Below are positions 28,462 to 37,702 of a stretch of 64,000 nucleotides of DNA, in pieces. Position 1 is the first letter of the stretch. Each line of letters opens with the position of its first letter. The position numbers and the translations under genes were made by a program. The notes under the pieces are model-generated. The model searched no databases, had not been told where the DNA came from, and worked only from the letters and a program-made list of their open reading frames with translations. Source of the stretch: Mediannikoviicoccus vaginalis (GTDB lineage Bacteria; Bacillota; Clostridia; Tissierellales; Peptoniphilaceae); assembly GCF_928097925.1 (NCBI RefSeq), contig NZ_CAKMRI010000001.1:558001-622000 (forward strand), given 5' to 3'.

Positions 28462-30306
28462 CTACTCATTTAACATGTACTTGACCAAAAGCCCTTTTTC
28501 TTTTATCAAGTAGCCCTTGTCAGTTAAGTCTTCTAAAATGTTCTTTAATTGTTCAACTGAGTATACCTGTCCCCTATTATCTTGGATGTCTTTACATACG
28601 GACATCAAATTAAGTTCATTGACAGGCAAAAAATCTTTAATCAGTTCTATCATATCAGAAACAGCTTGTTCTTGTCTATCGTAAAGTTCATCAAAAGGGT
28701 TTTCTCCATGTGGTGTAAGTGTGTGGGATGCCCTTACTCTTACATACATGGTCCTTCCTATGGCAGACTCTGACAAAAATACATCTCCCGTCTTTAAATA
28801 TGGAAGTCTTGCCGTCTGTTCCACTGAAAGGTCCGTCTCTTCTTTTATGGTTTGAATGTCTGTGGACCTCGTAGTTCTATAAATAAATTTAGTGTTTAGC
28901 TGTGCTGTTATGGTGCTGTCAAGTAGTGATGGCCTTTGGGTCGCTAGGACCAAAAATACTCCATATTTTCTACCTTCTTGAGCAATCTCTCTTAAGATGT
29001 ACTTCGAGCTTAAATCACCATTGCCATCAAAGCTTTGAGGTGCAAAGTTATGTGCCTCGTCGGTGATTATAAAAAATGGTGGAAAGTAGTCCATGCTCTT
29101 CTCATTAATAATGCTGTCCTTATAATCCCTTCTAAGGTCGTAGAGACTGCTTATTATATAGGTGGAATACACTTGAATTATCTTTACAGAGCCTTGGATA
29201 ACAGCAATCTTTCCCATTTTAATGCAGTCGTAAACAAGATTTGAATCATGCTCAAAAATCTTTAGCTTTAGTAGTCTATTAAATCTCCAGCTCACACCAA
29301 AAACAGAACTTGGTGGGCATTTGTCATTGTAGATGTTGTATACCTTTAAAATCTCTTCTAGATTTCTTCTCTCTTCCCCTTCTGAAGACAAAGCCATGTC
29401 TTGAATCTTTTGCGAGTTTCCAATTTTTTGTCCATCAATTAAACGCTTTAGTCTATTTGAAAAGCTTTCAAGGGAATCATTTGGCTTATGAAGGCTTTCT
29501 ATAACAGACTCCATGCCTTCCGTAAGTTTTGATGATGTTCCTATAAGGGCCTTAAGCTCCCTTGTATTTATGTCCGTGAATCTTATTCCAGTATTTTCTC
29601 CAATGACAAACTTCGAAAAGTTTGCACTATAGTCAGGGCCATATCCATCTTTGGACCTTAATGTAAAATCCATTTCGTAATGAGGATCTAAAATAATTCC
29701 TGGAACATTTTTTTGCATTAGCTCTTCTATTAAAACTCTCAGTCCATATGACTTTCCCGATCCTGACCCACCAAATATACCTATGTGTGGATATTGATGC
29801 ATGCCATATAGATTTAATAGATATGGAAGTTCTCTTTGCTCTTTAAACTCGCCGTCTTCTAAAGTTTCACATAGATTTTTATATTCATCGGGACAGGTCT
29901 TAAAAATATCGTAGGTATTTCTAATTAAACCGATATTCAAAGATTTATTTAGTGACTCTGTCATAAAATATTTTTTTACTTCGTCAAATAGTGGCACCCT
30001 GCATGATGATCCTGTTTCGATTGGATAATTGCTCTCTTCCAATAGCCTTATCTTTCCAAGATAGACCGTATCTTCTTCCAAGTTGAAACCAAGGGCAACT
30101 AGGTTTTCAATAAGTTCTTGATTTAGCATTTCCCCTTCCTTGGGCATGGTGATATAACGGTTGTAAGTGTGAACCTCTACAACCTCTCCCAGAATATCTC
30201 CCATGGGGTCTTCTATTATTAAAAACTCATTTATCCTAAACTTTCTGTCATTGGAACCAACATAGGCCTCCTGTTGATCCGTCATTCCAATTATTTTAAT
30301 GTCCAT
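28462..30306 (-). CDS. herA: HerA-type DNA translocase ATPase
   Basis: This 614-residue protein has an N-terminal HAS-barrel-like domain (about 1-100) followed by a RecA/FtsK-class ATPase. It carries Walker A GGSGSGKS (179-186), Walker B FFIITDEAHNF and the sensor-like LATQRPSLLDSTI. HerA hexamers drive DNA through the NurA nuclease during end resection. The start codon overlaps the nurA stop by one base, so the pair is co-translated. Confidence 0.88.
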   Translation of the reverse strand: MDIKIIGMTDQQEAYVGSNDRKFRINEFLIIEDPMGDILGEVVEVHTYNRYITMPKEGEMLNQELIENLVALGFNLEEDTVYLGKIRLLEESNYPIETGSSCRVPLFDEVKKYFMTESLNKSLNIGLIRNTYDIFKTCPDEYKNLCETLEDGEFKEQRELPYLLNLYGMHQYPHIGIFGGSGSGKSYGLRVLIEELMQKNVPGIILDPHYEMDFTLRSKDGYGPDYSANFSKFVIGENTGIRFTDINTRELKALIGTSSKLTEGMESVIESLHKPNDSLESFSNRLKRLIDGQKIGNSQKIQDMALSSEGEERRNLEEILKVYNIYNDKCPPSSVFGVSWRFNRLLKLKIFEHDSNLVYDCIKMGKIAVIQGSVKIIQVYSTYIISSLYDLRRDYKDSIINEKSMDYFPPFFIITDEAHNFAPQSFDGNGDLSSKYILREIAQEGRKYGVFLVLATQRPSLLDSTITAQLNTKFIYRTTRSTDIQTIKEETDLSVEQTARLPYLKTGDVFLSESAIGRTMYVRVRASHTLTPHGENPFDELYDRQEQAVSDMIELIKDFLPVNELNLMSVCKDIQDNRGQVYSVEQLKNILEDLTDKGYLIKEKGLLVKYMLNE

Positions 30307-31247
30307 TACATGCTCCTCTTGTCTCTTTGGCTATGAAATAAAAGCTCAAATCTGCCCTTTGTAATATAGCTTTCCGATAAATACTTCATCTTCTTATTTG
30401 TAAGTCTCGCCTTCATATCCACCAGGTCCAATATATAGGGAATTCCTCTGCTATTTCTATTTGTTAGCGAAAGAACTAAACTTAATATGTCTTTGATATT
30501 TGAAAACTGTTCCTCCATCATATCAACGGCAATTACCGCAGGCTCAAAGGAAGATCTTATAAATGAGGACCTTATTTTATAGCTATCTTTTCCCGAGTCT
30601 TTTTCATTTGGGATGTAGGCTTCTTTGTATTCAAGGCAATTAAATAAGAATTCTCTATCATAGAAAAAATCAGAATTATAATCCTCTTTTATGTTTTCGT
30701 AAACTATATTGGTCTTTATGTCTTCAATAACTCCGACGATGTAAATATTTTTTTCTATTGCAATATTTTTTAGTTTTTCCCATTTATTTTCATTTAGTAT
30801 TCTATATCTTATTAATGAACCATCCATCATTATTACAGCTGGATTATCTGAGGCAGCTTCTATGGCAGCTTCAAGTTCCACCGACGCAAGAAGCTTATCC
30901 AAGGTCTTGTTTTCTTCGTAAATGTCTATGTCTTCAAGTAGCGGACAGTAAACTTCCACCGACTCCTTGCTCTCTTTAATATCCTTAATGGCAAGGCCAC
31001 GAAAAATTTGAATATAATGTGGAAAGGCTCCACCATATCTATTGGTTGATCCATCCACCCCATAGACTCCTCCAAGCTCTCTTAGCTTTTCAAGGCTTTC
31101 TTTATTCATTGGTTCTATATTTTCAAATACCCCAAAACCATTTAATATTTTCTTTTTTTCAGGAATACTGAAAGAGTCCAGTAGAAAATATTTCTTATTT
31201 AACTCTTCGTTTAGCGTCTTTAATTTGGATATGATTTTATCTTCCAT
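30306..31247 (-). CDS. nurA: NurA-domain nuclease
   Basis: This 313-residue protein has the NurA domain. GVDGSTNRYGGAF near residue 75 carries the first metal-binding Asp, IMMDGSLIRYRIL (about 140-152) the second, and AVDMMEEQ the later acidic position. NurA is a 5'-3' nuclease that acts with HerA. It lies directly upstream of herA and downstream of rsmI with 1-nt spacing, so it appears part of a stable housekeeping operon. Confidence 0.85.
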   Translation of the reverse strand: MEDKIISKLKTLNEELNKKYFLLDSFSIPEKKKILNGFGVFENIEPMNKESLEKLRELGGVYGVDGSTNRYGGAFPHYIQIFRGLAIKDIKESKESVEVYCPLLEDIDIYEENKTLDKLLASVELEAAIEAASDNPAVIMMDGSLIRYRILNENKWEKLKNIAIEKNIYIVGVIEDIKTNIVYENIKEDYNSDFFYDREFLFNCLEYKEAYIPNEKDSGKDSYKIRSSFIRSSFEPAVIAVDMMEEQFSNIKDILSLVLSLTNRNSRGIPYILDLVDMKARLTNKKMKYLSESYITKGRFELLFHSQRDKRSM

Positions 31248-31248
31248 G

Positions 31249-32082
31249 TTAATCCTCTAATTCCAAACTGGCTTGGTATACTTCATTTTTTCTAAGATTA
31301 TATTTTTTTGATACCTCTTTTACAGCCATCTTCTTACTAAGTCCCTTTTCAATTTCCGATTTTAAAAGCTCTGCAACATCATAAGAAGTCTCTTCTGAAG
31401 AGGCTTCTAAAACTATTACAAACTCTCCTTTAATATTTTCCTTATGACTATACTCTTCGTAAACTTCTTTTAAAGTACCCCTTGTAACTTCTTCATAAAC
31501 CTTTGTCATTTCACGAATAACTGCAACTCTTCTTTCAGGAAATTTCTCTGATAACAATTCAAGACATTCTAGAACCCTATGCACCGATTCGTATATTATA
31601 GAAGTTTCTTTTCTATCCTCAAGATTTTCTAAAAACACTTCCCTCTCTCCCTTTTTTCTAGGGAAAAATCCTAGAAAGCTAAAGCTGTCATTTGGAAGTC
31701 CAGAAAGAACTAGCGCAGTTACTGTGGCGCTTGCCCCTGGAAGAACTTCAAAGGGAAGGTTCTCTTTAATAAGCTCCTTTATAATTACATGGCCAGGGTC
31801 TGATATACCAGGCATTCCCGCATCGGAAACTAGGGATAGAACTTTACCACTTCGTAAATTTTCTACGATTTCATCTACTCTGCTCTTCTCGTTGTGTTCA
31901 TGGTATGAAACAAGATTTGCCTCTATGTCAAAATGATTTAATAGTTTTATGGTGTTTCTACTGTCTTCACAATAGACTATGTCTGAAGCTTTTAACACCT
32001 CCAAAGCCCTTAGTGTAATATCTTTTAAATTACCTATTGGTGTTGGTACTACATATAACTTTTTTTCCATCATAAAGTTCAA
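31249..32082 (-). CDS. rsmI: 16S rRNA (cytidine-1402-2'-O)-methyltransferase
   Basis: About 277 residues of the tetrapyrrole-methylase fold. Family landmarks are YVVPTPIGNLKDITLRAL, CEDSRNTIKLLNHF, SDAGMPGISDPG and LPGASATVTAL. The likely start is TTG at 32082, with AAAGGA five bases upstream; ATGs at 32073 and 32070 have the site too far away. It overlaps the upstream methyltransferase gene by 53 nt if TTG is used. Confidence 0.93.
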   Translation of the reverse strand: MNFMMEKKLYVVPTPIGNLKDITLRALEVLKASDIVYCEDSRNTIKLLNHFDIEANLVSYHEHNEKSRVDEIVENLRSGKVLSLVSDAGMPGISDPGHVIIKELIKENLPFEVLPGASATVTALVLSGLPNDSFSFLGFFPRKKGEREVFLENLEDRKETSIIYESVHRVLECLELLSEKFPERRVAVIREMTKVYEEVTRGTLKEVYEEYSHKENIKGEFVIVLEASSEETSYDVAELLKSEIEKGLSKKMAVKEVSKKYNLRKNEVYQASLELED

Positions 32083-32776
32083 CTATTTCCTTTCTATACT
32101 CTTCCCCGTCATATATTACAAGAGGCTTTTCATAAGTAAAAAACTCTCCGCCCCTTTTTACAAACTCCATTAGTATAAACCTTGGCTTTTCATTTTCCCT
32201 GGACATAACTGGAATCATTCTCTTTGGTTCTATTTTATAAGTCCTACCCAAATGCATCATATCAACTAGCCTTTCAGGTTTATTTATCATATAGAGTTTT
32301 CCCTTTTCCTTTAACTTTGCACTTGAAAACCTAAAAATATCTTCAAGCTTTAAACACTTTTCATACCGCGATATTAAATGATTTTCACTTTTGTTGTCTA
32401 TACCACAACCGTACTTAAAATAGGGTGGATTTGTTACAATGCCGTCTAAACTATTGTCTTTAATAATTTCATAACAATCATTTAAATCCCTATGTACTGC
32501 ATGTATGGAGTCTGAAAGTTTATTCTCATCAATATTTTTCTGTAGTATTTCAAAATTGTCATCTTGAATTTCAACTGCATATATTTTTTCAGGATTATAA
32601 AGTGAGTGAACTCTTAATGCTATGACTCCTGTTCCTGAACCAATTTCCAAAACACTGTCTTTCTTTTTAAATTTGCAAAATGAAGAAATGAGTATGGCGT
32701 CAATGCCAAATGAAAATTTTGATTTATCAGAATATATATCTAAATCCGTTCCCGGAATATAATTTTTTGTAAGCAT
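32030..32776 (-). CDS. trmN6: tRNA1(Val) (adenine-37-N6)-methyltransferase-like protein
   Basis: This 248-residue class I methyltransferase has the SAM motif VLEIGSGTGVIALR near residue 42. The adenine/amino-methylation motif VTNPPYF lies near 117. The combination of NPPY and position beside rsmI matches YabB/TrmN6 of Firmicutes. The first gene of the trmN6-rsmI-nurA-herA unit. Confidence 0.85.
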   Translation of the reverse strand: MLTKNYIPGTDLDIYSDKSKFSFGIDAILISSFCKFKKKDSVLEIGSGTGVIALRVHSLYNPEKIYAVEIQDDNFEILQKNIDENKLSDSIHAVHRDLNDCYEIIKDNSLDGIVTNPPYFKYGCGIDNKSENHLISRYEKCLKLEDIFRFSSAKLKEKGKLYMINKPERLVDMMHLGRTYKIEPKRMIPVMSRENEKPRFILMEFVKRGGEFFTYEKPLVIYDGEEYRKEIVELYDGKKVICSTNTNR

Positions 32777-32810
32777 CTAATCACCTATTATAATTATAGT
32801 ATGAAAAAAG

Positions 32811-32839
32811 AATAAAAAAAAGAAAGCGAAAGCTTCCTT
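32811..32839 (-). terminator. Terminator of the pyridoxal kinase gene
   Basis: The stem at 32820-32827/32832-32839 has a GAAA (plus) loop and one mismatch. A run of T follows on the minus strand. It overlaps the kinase stop codon. Confidence 0.75.
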
Positions 32840-33671
32840 AATCATTCTTTAACATATGCAAATATTTTTCAATACTTATTCCCTCAGTCCTGTCAATGTG
32901 CTTCCTCTTTTCAGATTCAACAATGGCATGATAAATAAAGTCCCTTGCAATTATGGAAGAGTCCTTTAAAGGGTAGCCTTTTAATGTGTAAGACAGTATA
33001 ATCGCCGAAAAAATATCTCCTGTTCCTGGATAGTTTACATCGATTTTTTTATATGGAACTTTAAAGTATTCGTTATTCTTTTCATCATAGCCTGCGATAA
33101 AATAGTTTTTATTATTGTCACACACAGAAGTTATAATAACAGACTTTGAGCCTATATGCCTTATGCCGTTGATAAGATCTTTAAGTTCTTCGTCACTATC
33201 CACATCAACGCAGTTAAACTTTTCATCAAGAAGCAAATAGCTTTCAGTAATATTTGGTATTGAAAGGTCTGCAAAGGAGATTAACTCCCTCATTATCTCT
33301 ATTCTATCTTTTTCGATGCCATTATATAAAGATCCATTGTCTCCCATAATAGGATCCACCATAACATATGGATTGTTTTGCTTTTTTATAACCTCTTCGC
33401 AGATTTCAATCTGTTTGTAATTTGTAGTGTAGCCTATTCCCATGGCAGATATATTAAATCCAAGCTCTTCCCAAACCCTTAATGCGTTTTCCATGTATTT
33501 TGTAGTATCCAGTATAGAAAACTTTCCATAGTCCAAAGTGTTTGAGATAACCATGGTTGGTAAGCTTAAAACAGAATATCCCATGTAATACATAATTGGA
33601 TTCATGGATGAAAGGGCAACTCTGCTATAACCTGGCCAGTCATTTACTAATAACACATTATCTTTTCCCAT
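32838..33671 (-). CDS. Pyridoxal/pyridoxamine kinase (ribokinase fold)
   Basis: About 277 residues. It probably phosphorylates B6 vitamers in the PLP salvage path. PdxK/PdxY-like pieces are NDWPGYSRVALSSM near the N-terminus, VMVDPIMGDNGSLY and the ribokinase anion hole YPGTGDIFSA. ATG at 33671 follows GGGGG; the frame extends 19 codons upstream without a ribosome site. A hydroxymethylpyrimidine kinase role is an alternative, as the two activities mix in this family. Confidence 0.85.
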   Translation of the reverse strand: MGKDNVLLVNDWPGYSRVALSSMNPIMYYMGYSVLSLPTMVISNTLDYGKFSILDTTKYMENALRVWEELGFNISAMGIGYTTNYKQIEICEEVIKKQNNPYVMVDPIMGDNGSLYNGIEKDRIEIMRELISFADLSIPNITESYLLLDEKFNCVDVDSDEELKDLINGIRHIGSKSVIITSVCDNNKNYFIAGYDEKNNEYFKVPYKKIDVNYPGTGDIFSAIILSYTLKGYPLKDSSIIARDFIYHAIVESEKRKHIDRTEGISIEKYLHMLKND

Positions 33672-33712
33672 ATTTCCCCCATTTATCAAAGACTTTCTTT
33701 TTGCTTTTAATA

Positions 33713-33736
33713 TCAAAAAGGAGCCCATAGGCTCCT
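33713..33736 (-). terminator. Terminator after the ferredoxin gene
   Basis: The 7-bp arms AGGAGCC (33719-33725) and GGCTCCT (33730-33736) have a 4-nt loop. A T-tract follows on the minus strand. Confidence 0.85.
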
Positions 33737-33758
33737 CTTTAGTTTACTTATGTACCCC

Positions 33759-33926
33759 TTATTTTGCTTCAATAGCGTCTGTTGGACAAACGTCAGCGCA
33801 AGCTCCACAATCAGTACATGCATCAGCGTCAATTACGTAAATGTCTCCTTCAGAAATACAATCTACTGGACATTCTGGTTGACATGAACCACATGCGATA
33901 CAAGCGTCAGTTATAAAATGTGCCAT
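33759..33926 (-). CDS. 2[4Fe-4S] clostridial-type ferredoxin
   Basis: This short gene encodes 55 residues. Two classic motifs are visible: CIACGSCQPECP and CTDCGACADVCP, with C-x2-C-x2-C-x3-C-P spacing. It carries electrons at low potential, for example between pyruvate:ferredoxin oxidoreductase and hydrogenase. A GGGGG site precedes the ATG at 33926. It is monocistronic, ended by its own terminator. Confidence 0.96.
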   Translation of the reverse strand: MAHFITDACIACGSCQPECPVDCISEGDIYVIDADACTDCGACADVCPTDAIEAK

Positions 33927-33983
33927 TTTGTTACCCCCTTTTTAATATCTTCACCAATATTATTACATATATTTATAATAAAA

Positions 33984-34829
33984 TCAAGAAATTTCATCTT
34001 CATTTTTTTTAGATTTAAACTTCTTAAATTCTATTTCATCAACGTGAAACGGAAGTATCTCTTCAGTTTCTTCATCTATTTTTATTTTGACCTTCACAAA
34101 TTCAGTAAGTGTATTTGTATCAACAACTTCTCCATGTCCTAGGTCGGTCTTTACATGGTAACCAATTTTTGGCATTCTCTTTAACTTTTCTTCATAGCCT
34201 TCTTGTTCATATCTCAAGCAGCACATAAGTCTACCACACATTCCAGATATCTTTGTAGGATTAAGTGAAATGTTTTGATCCTTTGCCATCTTTATGGACA
34301 CAGGAGCAAACTCAGATAAAAATCTTGCACAACAACATTCTTGTCCACAAGTTGCAAGACCAGATACAATCTTTGCATGATCTCTGACACCAATCTGTCT
34401 AAGTTCAATTCTCATTCTAAATATTGCTGCTAAATCTCTAACAAGCTCTCTAAAGTCAACCCTATCATCAGATGTAAAGTAAAAAATAACTTTGTTGTTG
34501 TCAAAAGTGTACTCACAGTCAACAAGTTTCATATCGAGATTATGCTCTTTAATCTTCTCTTTACAAATCTCCATGGCTTCTTTAGATTTTTTTAAATTTT
34601 CTCTATTTATATATTTATCCGTCTCGTCCGCCATTCTCAAAACAGGTTTTAAATCGGAAATTATTTCATCACCTGAAACCTCTTTGGTTTCAATTACACA
34701 ATAACCATATTCGATTCCCCTTGCTGTTTCAACAATAACAGGATCATTCAGTTTTATTTCATAACCGTTAGGGTCGAAATAATAAACTTTACCGGCTTTT
34801 TTAAATCGTATGCCAACGACCTTAACCAT
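33984..34829 (-). CDS. ricT: RicT/YaaT PSP1-domain protein
   Basis: This 281-residue protein has the PSP1 C-terminal domain. The Cys-rich patch CGQECCCARF and SGMCGRLMCCLRYE (about residues 178-230) binds iron-sulfur clusters in the Bacillus RicAFT complex, which affects RNase Y-dependent mRNA processing. Placement directly after holB is the conserved Firmicutes arrangement; the genes overlap by 8 nt. Confidence 0.93.
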   Translation of the reverse strand: MVKVVGIRFKKAGKVYYFDPNGYEIKLNDPVIVETARGIEYGYCVIETKEVSGDEIISDLKPVLRMADETDKYINRENLKKSKEAMEICKEKIKEHNLDMKLVDCEYTFDNNKVIFYFTSDDRVDFRELVRDLAAIFRMRIELRQIGVRDHAKIVSGLATCGQECCCARFLSEFAPVSIKMAKDQNISLNPTKISGMCGRLMCCLRYEQEGYEEKLKRMPKIGYHVKTDLGHGEVVDTNTLTEFVKVKIKIDEETEEILPFHVDEIEFKKFKSKKNEDEIS

Positions 34830-35637
34830 TTTGTTCCTCCATTATATATAGTAAAAGCTTCTCATATGAAAGCTGAAAATTTACATTAGTTTTAAAATTA
34901 TCCCAAATTTCCACTATTTTATCGAGAATTAAATATATATTCTCACGATTGAAGTTCGAAACATTTTTGTATATGGAAATATTATTTGGAATTATTAGTT
35001 CTAAGTTCTTTTTACTTTCTGTTTTATACAGGTATAAGTCATAAAAGAAGCTGTAGATATAGTTGTAGAGTCTGTCCGTTTCAGTTTTTAAGCTATTTAA
35101 ATACTCTTTTTCATCAAACATTTCTAAGATGTCCCTTTTAAAGCACCTAATAAGTATATCATTTATCTCTTTCCAAGATTCTAACTTTTCAGTTTCACTA
35201 AAAAAGAAATTTATAATCTGGCATCTTGAATAAAGTGTTTCAATAATTGCCATCTCGTTATTGGTCTGAAGAATGAACAGTGCATAGCTTGGTGGCTCTT
35301 CCAGCACCTTGAGAAGTGCATTGGCAGACTCCTTATTAAATTTGTGAGCCTCTTCTATTAAAATAATTTTACGCTCTTTAACCGTGGGAGCTGTGTTTAA
35401 AAATTTAATAGCATCTCTAATTGATGCAATTTTAATCACATTCCCATCTGGTTTCACTCTCAATAAGTCGGGACTATAGTAATCACTTAAGTTTTTTTCG
35501 TTTGATTCCTCTTTAAAGATTTCTTTAATAAACTTTGTCGTATTTTTTTCTAATAGCCCTTCATCATAAGATTGAAAAATATAAGCGTGACTCAAATTTT
35601 TATTTTTTATTTGTGCATCTAGTACTCTATTTAACAC
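34822..35637 (-). CDS. holB: DNA polymerase III delta-prime subunit
   Basis: This 271-residue clamp-loader subunit is recognised by KNKNLSHAYIFQSYDEG at the N-terminus, the SRC-containing block LYSRCQII (SRC arginine finger) and NALLKVLEEPPSYALFIL. The Walker A motif is degraded, as usual for delta-prime. Short for the family (about 320). It sits between darA paralogues and ricT. Confidence 0.9.
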   Translation of the reverse strand: MLNRVLDAQIKNKNLSHAYIFQSYDEGLLEKNTTKFIKEIFKEESNEKNLSDYYSPDLLRVKPDGNVIKIASIRDAIKFLNTAPTVKERKIILIEEAHKFNKESANALLKVLEEPPSYALFILQTNNEMAIIETLYSRCQIINFFFSETEKLESWKEINDILIRCFKRDILEMFDEKEYLNSLKTETDRLYNYIYSFFYDLYLYKTESKKNLELIIPNNISIYKNVSNFNRENIYLILDKIVEIWDNFKTNVNFQLSYEKLLLYIMEEQNG

Positions 35638-35639
35638 GA

Positions 35640-35918
35640 CTAAACCCTTTTCATGCTTTCAAGGTCTAGCACAAATATATTTATATTGTAAGAAGTATCA
35701 TCATCTGGATCTCTAAGTCTATTTTTACTCATATCATCCATAAGATTTAAAATTTCATCTTCCATGTCCTCTTCATAACCTATCATAAGTGTGGTGTTGC
35801 CCTTTCGAAGAGCTCCCCCTGTAGATGAAAGTTTTGTACATCTCACTTTGCTAATTGCTAGCATCTTTATAATATCATGAGCAATGTCATCTTCGACAAT
35901 TGCAATCATCAGTTTCAT
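35640..35918 (-). CDS. DarA/PstA-like PII-fold protein, short divergent paralogue
   Basis: These 92 residues resemble the neighbouring c-di-AMP receptor: CTKLSSTGGALRKGNTTLMIG aligns with the core ligand loop. Compared with it, the region between the second helix and the last strand is about 16 residues shorter, so most of the B-loop is missing. The Phe after the GG pair is Ala. It may have lost or changed c-di-AMP binding. Lies 2 nt before holB and 8 nt after the longer paralogue. Confidence 0.8.
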   Translation of the reverse strand: MKLMIAIVEDDIAHDIIKMLAISKVRCTKLSSTGGALRKGNTTLMIGYEEDMEDEILNLMDDMSKNRLRDPDDDTSYNINIFVLDLESMKRV

Positions 35919-35926
35919 TAAATCAC

Positions 35927-36253
35927 CTAAAATCTAAAATATTTATCAACATCTAATACAAATACTGTTGCTCCGCCTATAGTCACTTCTACAGGATATG
36001 GAATATATGAATCAACTGGAGCAGAAATATTTAAAAGTGATGAATCTGCTTGTCTTGATTTGCAATCTTCCTCTATTATTTGTAAACATTCATCAAGTCT
36101 TTCATCTTCCACACCAATTAAAAGAGTAGAGTTTCCTATCTTTAAAAAACCACCTGATGAAGATAGTTTTGTCATTCTGAAATCTTTTTTAGCCAAGTCC
36201 TCTCTTAGTAAATAAAGATCTTGATCTTGTACTATTGCTACAATAAGTTTCAT
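35927..36253 (-). CDS. darA: Cyclic di-AMP receptor DarA/PstA
   Basis: This 108-residue PII-like trimeric protein matches the usual length of DarA (about 109). RMTKLSSSGGFLKIGNST holds the Arg/Thr/Phe/Asn residues that contact c-di-AMP in characterised homologues. The C-terminal GGATVFVLDVDKY is the typical last strand. Located between tmk and holB, its conserved location in Firmicutes. Confidence 0.93.
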   Translation of the reverse strand: MKLIVAIVQDQDLYLLREDLAKKDFRMTKLSSSGGFLKIGNSTLLIGVEDERLDECLQIIEEDCKSRQADSSLLNISAPVDSYIPYPVEVTIGGATVFVLDVDKYFRF

Positions 36254-36255
36254 TT

Positions 36256-36876
36256 TTACCTCCTATAATTATCTAAAATAATGGAAATACAATATGATGT
36301 AATCTCCGAAATGCCTTTATTTGCATCAACTATATAGAAGTTTTCATCATCTTGAAATTTCTCCTTAATATAATTATACCCTTTATAGACCTTTTTGTGA
36401 AAGTTAAGTTCCTCTTTTTCTAATCTATCAGATGTGTTCCTCTTTTTTCTTCTACTTAAAAGATTTTCTTCAGTAACATCAAAAAACAAAATCATATCCG
36501 GTTTAGTACCTAGCGTTGCAAACTCATTGAGTTTAAGAATTTTATCTATTCCTAAGTCTCTAGCATAACCTTGATACACAAGGCTAGATATTACAAATCT
36601 ATCACATAGAACTATCTTTTTTTCATTTATGGCAGGTATGATGAGTTCCTCCACATGTTGGCTTCTGGAAGCTGCCATAAGTAAACTTTCTGTCACAGCC
36701 GTAAGCTCTTTGTTGTTCTCATCTAAAATAATATTTCGAAGTTCTTCAGAAATTCTCGTGCCACCAGGTTCTCTAGTTTTAATTGCGGAAATGTCTAGGT
36801 CAATTAACTTTTCATAAACTTCTTTTAATATAGTCGACTTTCCACATCCGTCAGGACCTTCAAATGTAATAAACAT
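36256..36876 (-). CDS. tmk: Thymidylate kinase
   Basis: About 206 residues. It phosphorylates dTMP to dTDP. The P-loop reads FEGPDGCGKST near the N-terminus; TREPGGTRISEELR is the DR(E/Y) nucleotide-binding region; SSLVYQGYARDLG and the LID follow. ATG at 36876 has GGAGGG five bases upstream and is preferred over the ATG four codons earlier. Confidence 0.95.
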   Translation of the reverse strand: MFITFEGPDGCGKSTILKEVYEKLIDLDISAIKTREPGGTRISEELRNIILDENNKELTAVTESLLMAASRSQHVEELIIPAINEKKIVLCDRFVISSLVYQGYARDLGIDKILKLNEFATLGTKPDMILFFDVTEENLLSRRKKRNTSDRLEKEELNFHKKVYKGYNYIKEKFQDDENFYIVDANKGISEITSYCISIILDNYRR

Positions 36877-36900
36877 ATAGCCCTCCATCTATTTAATACT

Positions 36901-36947
36901 AAAAAACCCTCAATATTCGATAGGTTCAATAATCAAATATTAAGGGT
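36901..36947 (-). terminator. Terminator of the rplK-rplA unit
   Basis: The 12-bp arms ACCCTCAATATT (36906-36917) and AATATTAAGGGT (36936-36947), with one G-T pair, are followed by six T on the minus strand. It ends transcription right after rplA, so no rplJ-rplL follow. Confidence 0.9.
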
Positions 36948-36955
36948 TATGTTAT

Positions 36956-37663
36956 CTATTTGCTTCTATTAACAAAGTTAGCTGGATTTAAAGTAATTCC
37001 AGGTCCCATTGTAGATGAAATGGAAATTGATCTTAGGTATTTACCTTTTGATGAAGCAGGTTTTGCCTTTATAATAGCGTCCATTAAAGCGTCTAAGTTG
37101 TCTTCAATCTTTTCTTTACCGAAAGATACTTTTCCGATTGGTGTATGAACAATGTTAGCTTTTTCAGTTCTATACTCAACCTTACCTGCTTTAATGTCTT
37201 TAATAGCGTCTTCTACATCAAATGTAACTGTTCCTGATTTAGGGTTTGGCATAAGTCCCTTTGGTCCAAGGATTCTACCAATCTTACCTACAATGCCCAT
37301 CATGTCAGGTGTTGCAACGGCAACATCGAAGTCAAACCAGTTTTCGTTTTTAATCTTGTCAGCTAGTTCTTCTCCACCAACATAGTCTGCTCCAGCAGCT
37401 TCAGCTTCTTCAGCCTTTGCTCCCTTAGCGAAAACTAAAACCTTAACTTCTTTACCTGTTCCATGAGGAAGAACAATTGCTCCTCTAACTTGTTGGTCTG
37501 CATGTCTTGAGTCAACTCCAAGCTTAACGTGAAGCTCAACAGTTTCGTCAAATTTTGCCTTTGCAGTGTCTAATAATAATTCTATTCCTTCTGAAGTATC
37601 ATATAATTTAGTTCTATCTACTAATTTAGATGCCTCTTGATATCTTTTACCTCTTTTTGCCAT
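36956..37663 (-). CDS. rplA: Ribosomal protein L1
   Basis: These 235 residues are full length for L1. Landmarks are KRGKRYQEA near the start, [18 protein letters not shown] and [14 protein letters not shown] at the end. It forms the L1 stalk of the large subunit and in many bacteria represses its own operon. Confidence 0.97.
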   Translation of the reverse strand: MAKRGKRYQEASKLVDRTKLYDTSEGIELLLDTAKAKFDETVELHVKLGVDSRHADQQVRGAIVLPHGTGKEVKVLVFAKGAKAEEAEAAGADYVGGEELADKIKNENWFDFDVAVATPDMMGIVGKIGRILGPKGLMPNPKSGTVTFDVEDAIKDIKAGKVEYRTEKANIVHTPIGKVSFGKEKIEDNLDALMDAIIKAKPASSKGKYLRSISISSTMGPGITLNPANFVNRSK

Positions 37664-37702
37664 AATAAACCTCCTTGTGGTATTAACGAATTTTTTCTCC
37701 CA

